The notes under the pieces are model-generated. The model saw only the letters and a program-made list of their open reading frames with translations. It was not told the DNA's origin and ran no database searches. From contig JAHYZA010000005.1 in the NCBI GenBank assembly GCA_019424695.1, positions 62,001-126,000 of the forward strand: a stretch of DNA of 64,000 nt, read 5' to 3'. The translations under genes were made by a program, and so were the position numbers. The DNA is from Oscillospiraceae bacterium. GTDB lineage: Bacteria > Bacillota > Clostridia > Oscillospirales > Ruminococcaceae. Shown here in pieces: positions 61,290 through 64,000 of the stretch. Numbering within the stretch: the first letter of the stretch is position 1; each line of letters starts with the position of its first letter.

Positions 61290-61565
61290 ATGAAAGAAAT
61301 TCGTGAAGACCACGCATTCCGGATTCGCCGGAATATGCTGGATGCCGGTTTTGGTATGCCTGCCATCACACAATTTCTCGAGCTGGAACAAAAGCAGTGC
61401 CGCCAGGAGCAATACCGGCTGCTCTCCTGCCAGAAAGCCACATTGCTGCAAAAGCTGCACCGCATCCAGTATAAAATTGATTGTCTTGACCACTTGGTTT
61501 TTGTTATGCAACAAGAAGACGAACAGAAACGGAGGCACGAACCATGCAAAAAGCAAAGATTGTAA
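61290..61565 (+). CDS. Small helical protein resembling a MerR C-terminal region without HTH
   Basis: Ninety-one residues, predicted all-helical. RIRRNMLDAGFGMPAITQFL looks like the segment after the DNA-binding domain in MerR regulators. LLQKLHRIQYKIDCLDHLVFV looks like their dimerisation coiled coil. No winged HTH precedes it, so it could not bind DNA in the MerR way by itself. GGGAGG lies before the ATG. It overlaps the hydrolase gene by 22 bp. Function unknown; a partner or antagonist of another regulator is possible. Confidence 0.65.
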   Translation: MKEIREDHAFRIRRNMLDAGFGMPAITQFLELEQKQCRQEQYRLLSCQKATLLQKLHRIQYKIDCLDHLVFVMQQEDEQKRRHEPCKKQRL

Positions 61566-62533
61566 CGCAGGAGTGGGATAAAACCTTTGCGCAGAGTGCG
61601 AAGGTGAATCACCGGAAGGTAACCTTCCATAACCGATACGGAATCGAACTGGTGGGAGACTTATACAGCCCGAAAACCGCTGCGGAACCGCTTCCCGCAT
61701 TGGCCGTTTGCGGTCCTTTCGGCGCCGTGAAAGAACAGGCATCCGGACTCTATGCACAAACGATGGCGGAGCGCGGTTTCCTTGCGCTGGCTTTTGACCC
61801 CTCGTTTACCGGCGAGAGCGGAGGAGAGCCGCGTTATATGGCGTCACCGGACATCAATACGGAGGATTTTCAGGCGGCGATCGACTTCCTCTCCACACTG
61901 GATGGCGCGGACCCGGAAAAAATCGGAATCATTGGGATCTGCGGCTGGGGTGGAATGGCCTTAAACACCGCTGCGATGGATACGCGAATCAAGGCTACGG
62001 TGACTTCTACGATGTACGATATGTCCCGCGTCAACGCGAACGGTTACTTTGACGCGGAAAACTCGGCAGAGGTCCGCTATGCCAAGCGGCAGGCACTGAA
62101 CGCCCAGCGAACCATCGACTACCAGAAGGGCGAATATGCGTTAGGGGGCGGCGTGGTGGACCCTCTGCCGGAGGATGCGCCGTTCTTTATAAAAGACTAC
62201 TACGATTATTACAAGACTTCTCGTGGCTACCATCCGCGATCTCTCAACTCCAACGGGGGATGGAACGTCATCGGGTGTATGTCTTTTATGAATCAGCCGA
62301 TCTTGCAATATAGCAACGAGATTCGCAGCGCCGTTCTGATGATCCATGGAGAAAAAGCCCATTCCTGCTACTTTACCAGGGACGCTTTCGCCAAAATGAT
62401 GGAGGGTAATCAGTATGGCGAAAATAAGCAGTTGCTCATCCTTCCCGGCGCGGTACATACCGACCTGTACGACCGCACCGATGTGATTCCGTTTGATACG
62501 ATTACAGAGTTTTTCCGCAAAGCAATGCAATAA
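61544..62533 (+). CDS. Alpha/beta hydrolase with Cys nucleophile elbow (dienelactone-hydrolase-like)
   Basis: Alpha/beta hydrolase fold protein of 329 residues without a signal peptide. The oxyanion region is ALAVCGPFGAVKEQASGLY. The nucleophile elbow is GICGWGGMAL at 131-140, with Cys133 where Ser is usual. The base is probably His305 in LPGAVHTDLYDR. Cys at this place is the pattern of dienelactone hydrolases. Close relatives in clostridia are annotated only as alpha/beta hydrolase; the substrate is unknown. The gene starts inside the small helical protein's gene. Confidence 0.88.
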   Translation: MQKAKIVTQEWDKTFAQSAKVNHRKVTFHNRYGIELVGDLYSPKTAAEPLPALAVCGPFGAVKEQASGLYAQTMAERGFLALAFDPSFTGESGGEPRYMASPDINTEDFQAAIDFLSTLDGADPEKIGIIGICGWGGMALNTAAMDTRIKATVTSTMYDMSRVNANGYFDAENSAEVRYAKRQALNAQRTIDYQKGEYALGGGVVDPLPEDAPFFIKDYYDYYKTSRGYHPRSLNSNGGWNVIGCMSFMNQPILQYSNEIRSAVLMIHGEKAHSCYFTRDAFAKMMEGNQYGENKQLLILPGAVHTDLYDRTDVIPFDTITEFFRKAMQ

Positions 62534-62566
62534 GCCTGCGGAAAATCGTTGCGGGGGAAAATACGA

Positions 62567-63451
62567 ATGACCATTGTAGAAAATCAGTCTTTTGATGAAG
62601 AACGTGCCTTGTACGGCAGTACCGACGTACGGATACGGAATTGCCGTTTTGACGGTCCTGCCGATGGAGAAAGCGCTCTCAAAGAAAGCCGAAACATAGA
62701 GGTACAGCAATGCTTTATGAATCTGCGGTATCCGTTCTGGCATGACGAAAATCTCTCGATTCGTGATAGCGAACTGACGCCGCTATGCCGTGCAGCGTTG
62801 TGGTACTCCCGCCATGTCGAGATTTCCGATACAAAACTGCATGGCATCAAGGCAGTGCGCGAGTGCAGGGATGTTTCCCTGGTCCGGTGTGACATTGATT
62901 CGCCGGAATTCGGCTGGTCCGCAGACGGAATTCGGATGCAGGACTGTACGGCGAAAAGCGAATATTTTCTTCTGCGGGGACGGAACCTTTCGCTGCAGCG
63001 CGTGAACTTCCAGGGGAAATACTCGTTCCAGTACATTGAAAATGCCACGTTTACGGATTGCAGATTTGATACAAAGGATGCTTTCTGGCACGGAAAAAAT
63101 GTTACGGTGCGAAACAGCCTGATCAAAGGGGAATACCTTGGCTGGTATTCGGACGGCCTGACGCTGGAACATTGCAAAATTATCGGCACCCAGCCGTTCT
63201 GTTACTGCAAAAATCTTCGTCTGATCGATTGCGAAATGGTGAATACCGACCTTTGTTTTGAAAAATCCGATGTGGAGGCTGAAATCACAACCCCGGTTGT
63301 GAGTGTCAAGAATCCTGCGTCGGGCCACATTTATCTGCCGTCGGTGGGGGAGATTATCCGGGACGATCCGCGGTCCCAGACAAAAATTCTCGTCGGCAAC
63401 CGTCAGCAGACACATATTGCCAAAGAAAAGGAGCTTACCCAACATGCCTAA
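62567..63451 (+). CDS. DUF3737 family right-handed beta-helix-like protein
   Basis: Protein of 294 residues with no signal peptide, built of repeated short strands containing Cys and Asp/Arg at regular spacing (VRIRNCRFDG, VEISDTKLHGIKAVRECRDV, ATFTDCRFDTKDAFWHGKNV). This predicts a pectate-lyase-like solenoid. It matches the DUF3737 family as I remember it; no activity has been shown. ATG 62567 gives the family start TIVENQSFDEERALYG; TTG 62549 is less likely. It overlaps the next gene by 8 bp. Confidence 0.83.
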   Translation: MTIVENQSFDEERALYGSTDVRIRNCRFDGPADGESALKESRNIEVQQCFMNLRYPFWHDENLSIRDSELTPLCRAALWYSRHVEISDTKLHGIKAVRECRDVSLVRCDIDSPEFGWSADGIRMQDCTAKSEYFLLRGRNLSLQRVNFQGKYSFQYIENATFTDCRFDTKDAFWHGKNVTVRNSLIKGEYLGWYSDGLTLEHCKIIGTQPFCYCKNLRLIDCEMVNTDLCFEKSDVEAEITTPVVSVKNPASGHIYLPSVGEIIRDDPRSQTKILVGNRQQTHIAKEKELTQHA

Positions 63452-63986
63452 AAATGTTTTGGTTGTAACTGCCAGCCTGCGCACCGGCAGCAATTCCGAT
63501 GCACTGGCGGAAGCCTTTGCCCAGGGCGCGCGCGATGCAGGTCACGCCGTCGAGGTCGTCAGCCTCAAAGAGAAAAAAATCGCTTTCTGCCAAGGGTGTT
63601 TGGCTTGTCAAAAAATGCAGAGATGTGTGATACAGGATGATGCCGTTGCACTTGCGGAAAAAATCGGACATTCAGATGTAGTGGCTTTTGCATCACCTGT
63701 CTATTATTATGGGCTTTCCGGGCAGCTGAAAACGTTGTTGGATCGCTGCAATGCGCTGTATTCCAGTGAGTATGCTTTCCGCTCGGTTTATTTGCTCGCA
63801 ACAGCAGCCGAGGAGGGTGCGTCTGTTGTTGATGGCAGTGTCAGAGGGCTGCAAGGCTGGGTAGACTGTTTTGAACAGGCTGCTTTGGTGCAGACCGTTT
63901 TCGCAGGAGGCGTGGCAGGTCCCGGTGAAATCAGGAATCATCCGGCACTGGAGCAGGCTTATGAAGCCGGCAAAGGGATTGTATAA
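63444..63986 (+). CDS. Flavodoxin-fold NAD(P)H oxidoreductase with CX2CX2CX5C motif
   Basis: FMN-binding protein of 180 residues. The phosphate loop is VTASLRTGSNSDALAEAF. Cysteines 49, 52, 55 and 61 follow the pattern CX2CX2CX5C (CQGCLACQKMQRC). That pattern can ligate a 4Fe-4S cluster in iron-sulfur flavoproteins, though many plain NAD(P)H:FMN reductases share it. Next come DVVAFASPVYYYGLSGQLKT, LLDRC and a C-terminal oligomerisation region. AAAGGAG precedes ATG 63444, which lies inside the DUF3737 gene. It closes the LysR cassette in this window; only 14 bp remain after the stop. Confidence 0.88.
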   Translation: MPKNVLVVTASLRTGSNSDALAEAFAQGARDAGHAVEVVSLKEKKIAFCQGCLACQKMQRCVIQDDAVALAEKIGHSDVVAFASPVYYYGLSGQLKTLLDRCNALYSSEYAFRSVYLLATAAEEGASVVDGSVRGLQGWVDCFEQAALVQTVFAGGVAGPGEIRNHPALEQAYEAGKGIV

Positions 63987-64000
63987 ACAACTTGTATTCC

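Noticed and set aside
1..64000. tRNA or rRNA genes, CRISPR arrays, insertion sequences and att sites
   Set aside because: No cloverleaf-like sequences, regularly spaced repeats, transposase motifs or flanking direct repeats were seen by reading; short elements could still be missed without computation.

Overview
The window reads as a chromosomal segment of a Gram-positive, monoderm Firmicute of the class Clostridia. The likely family is Oscillospiraceae (Ruminococcaceae), near Faecalibacterium, Subdoligranulum or Gemmiger. This is inferred from gene content and order: SepF, YlmH and DivIVA, an hprK-murB-rapZ-whiA-dnaE-pfkA block, rplS-lepB-rbgA-rnhB, tig-clpP-clpX, and DUF4364, DUF951 and DUF3737 proteins. 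Genes are densely packed, mostly on the plus strand, with many ATGA or short overlaps and strong Shine-Dalgarno sites. I saw no tRNA or rRNA gene, CRISPR array, insertion sequence, prophage gene or integrase.

Layout. 1-8.4 kb: end of a HlyD-like gene, then sepF-ylmH-divIVA, ileS, lspA, an RluD-type pseudouridine synthase, a Cof-type HAD phosphatase and a lone fructose-type PTS EIIA. 8.5-11.5 kb: a TrpXYZ-like ABC importer whose promoter is framed by a perfect 10-bp inverted repeat. 11.6-16.2 kb: a membrane-anchored extracytoplasmic protein with a degenerate SGNH-like domain plus Ig-like and InlB-type repeats, a YjjG-type HAD nucleotidase and an ABC-F ATPase. 16.3-26.0 kb: one apparent 9.7-kb, eight-gene surface-glycan transcription unit with its own promoter and terminator. 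It holds a DUF4422 transferase, two GT2 enzymes, a two-domain HAD protein, a sugar epimerase, two RgpF-family proteins and an acyltransferase-3 protein that appears to use an ATT start.

26.0-36.3 kb: hprK, a PHP phosphoesterase, a ROK glucokinase, murB, rapZ, whiA, dnaE and pfkA, linking carbon control, cell-wall precursor supply, replication and glycolysis. 36.3-41.5 kb: rplS, lepB, rbgA, rnhB, yraN, thrC and a metallophosphoesterase. 41.6-45.2 kb: tig-clpP-clpX. 45.2-45.8 kb: xpt on the minus strand. 46.0-51.1 kb: a complete branched-chain amino acid (Liv) ABC importer with a separately terminated binding-protein gene.

51.1-52.7 kb: minus-strand DUF4364 and S1-domain genes. 52.8-57.8 kb: DUF951, prfA, a Sua5-type tRNA-modification gene, coaE, a lytic transglycosylase and an M18 aminopeptidase. 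57.9-60.2 kb: a TraX-like membrane protein, a BCP-type peroxiredoxin and the peroxide-stress protein YaaA. 60.2-64 kb: a LysR regulator divergent from a four-gene cassette (a small helical protein, a Cys-nucleophile alpha/beta hydrolase, a DUF3737 beta-helix protein and a flavodoxin-fold oxidoreductase with a CX2CX2CX5C motif). A strong dyad lies in the shared control region.

Most genes are conserved housekeeping genes. The parts least explained by known biology are the glycan cluster, the LysR cassette, the inactive-looking SGNH protein, and the basic histone-like tails on DivIVA and trigger factor. All functions are inferred from reading sequence and motifs; no database search was run.
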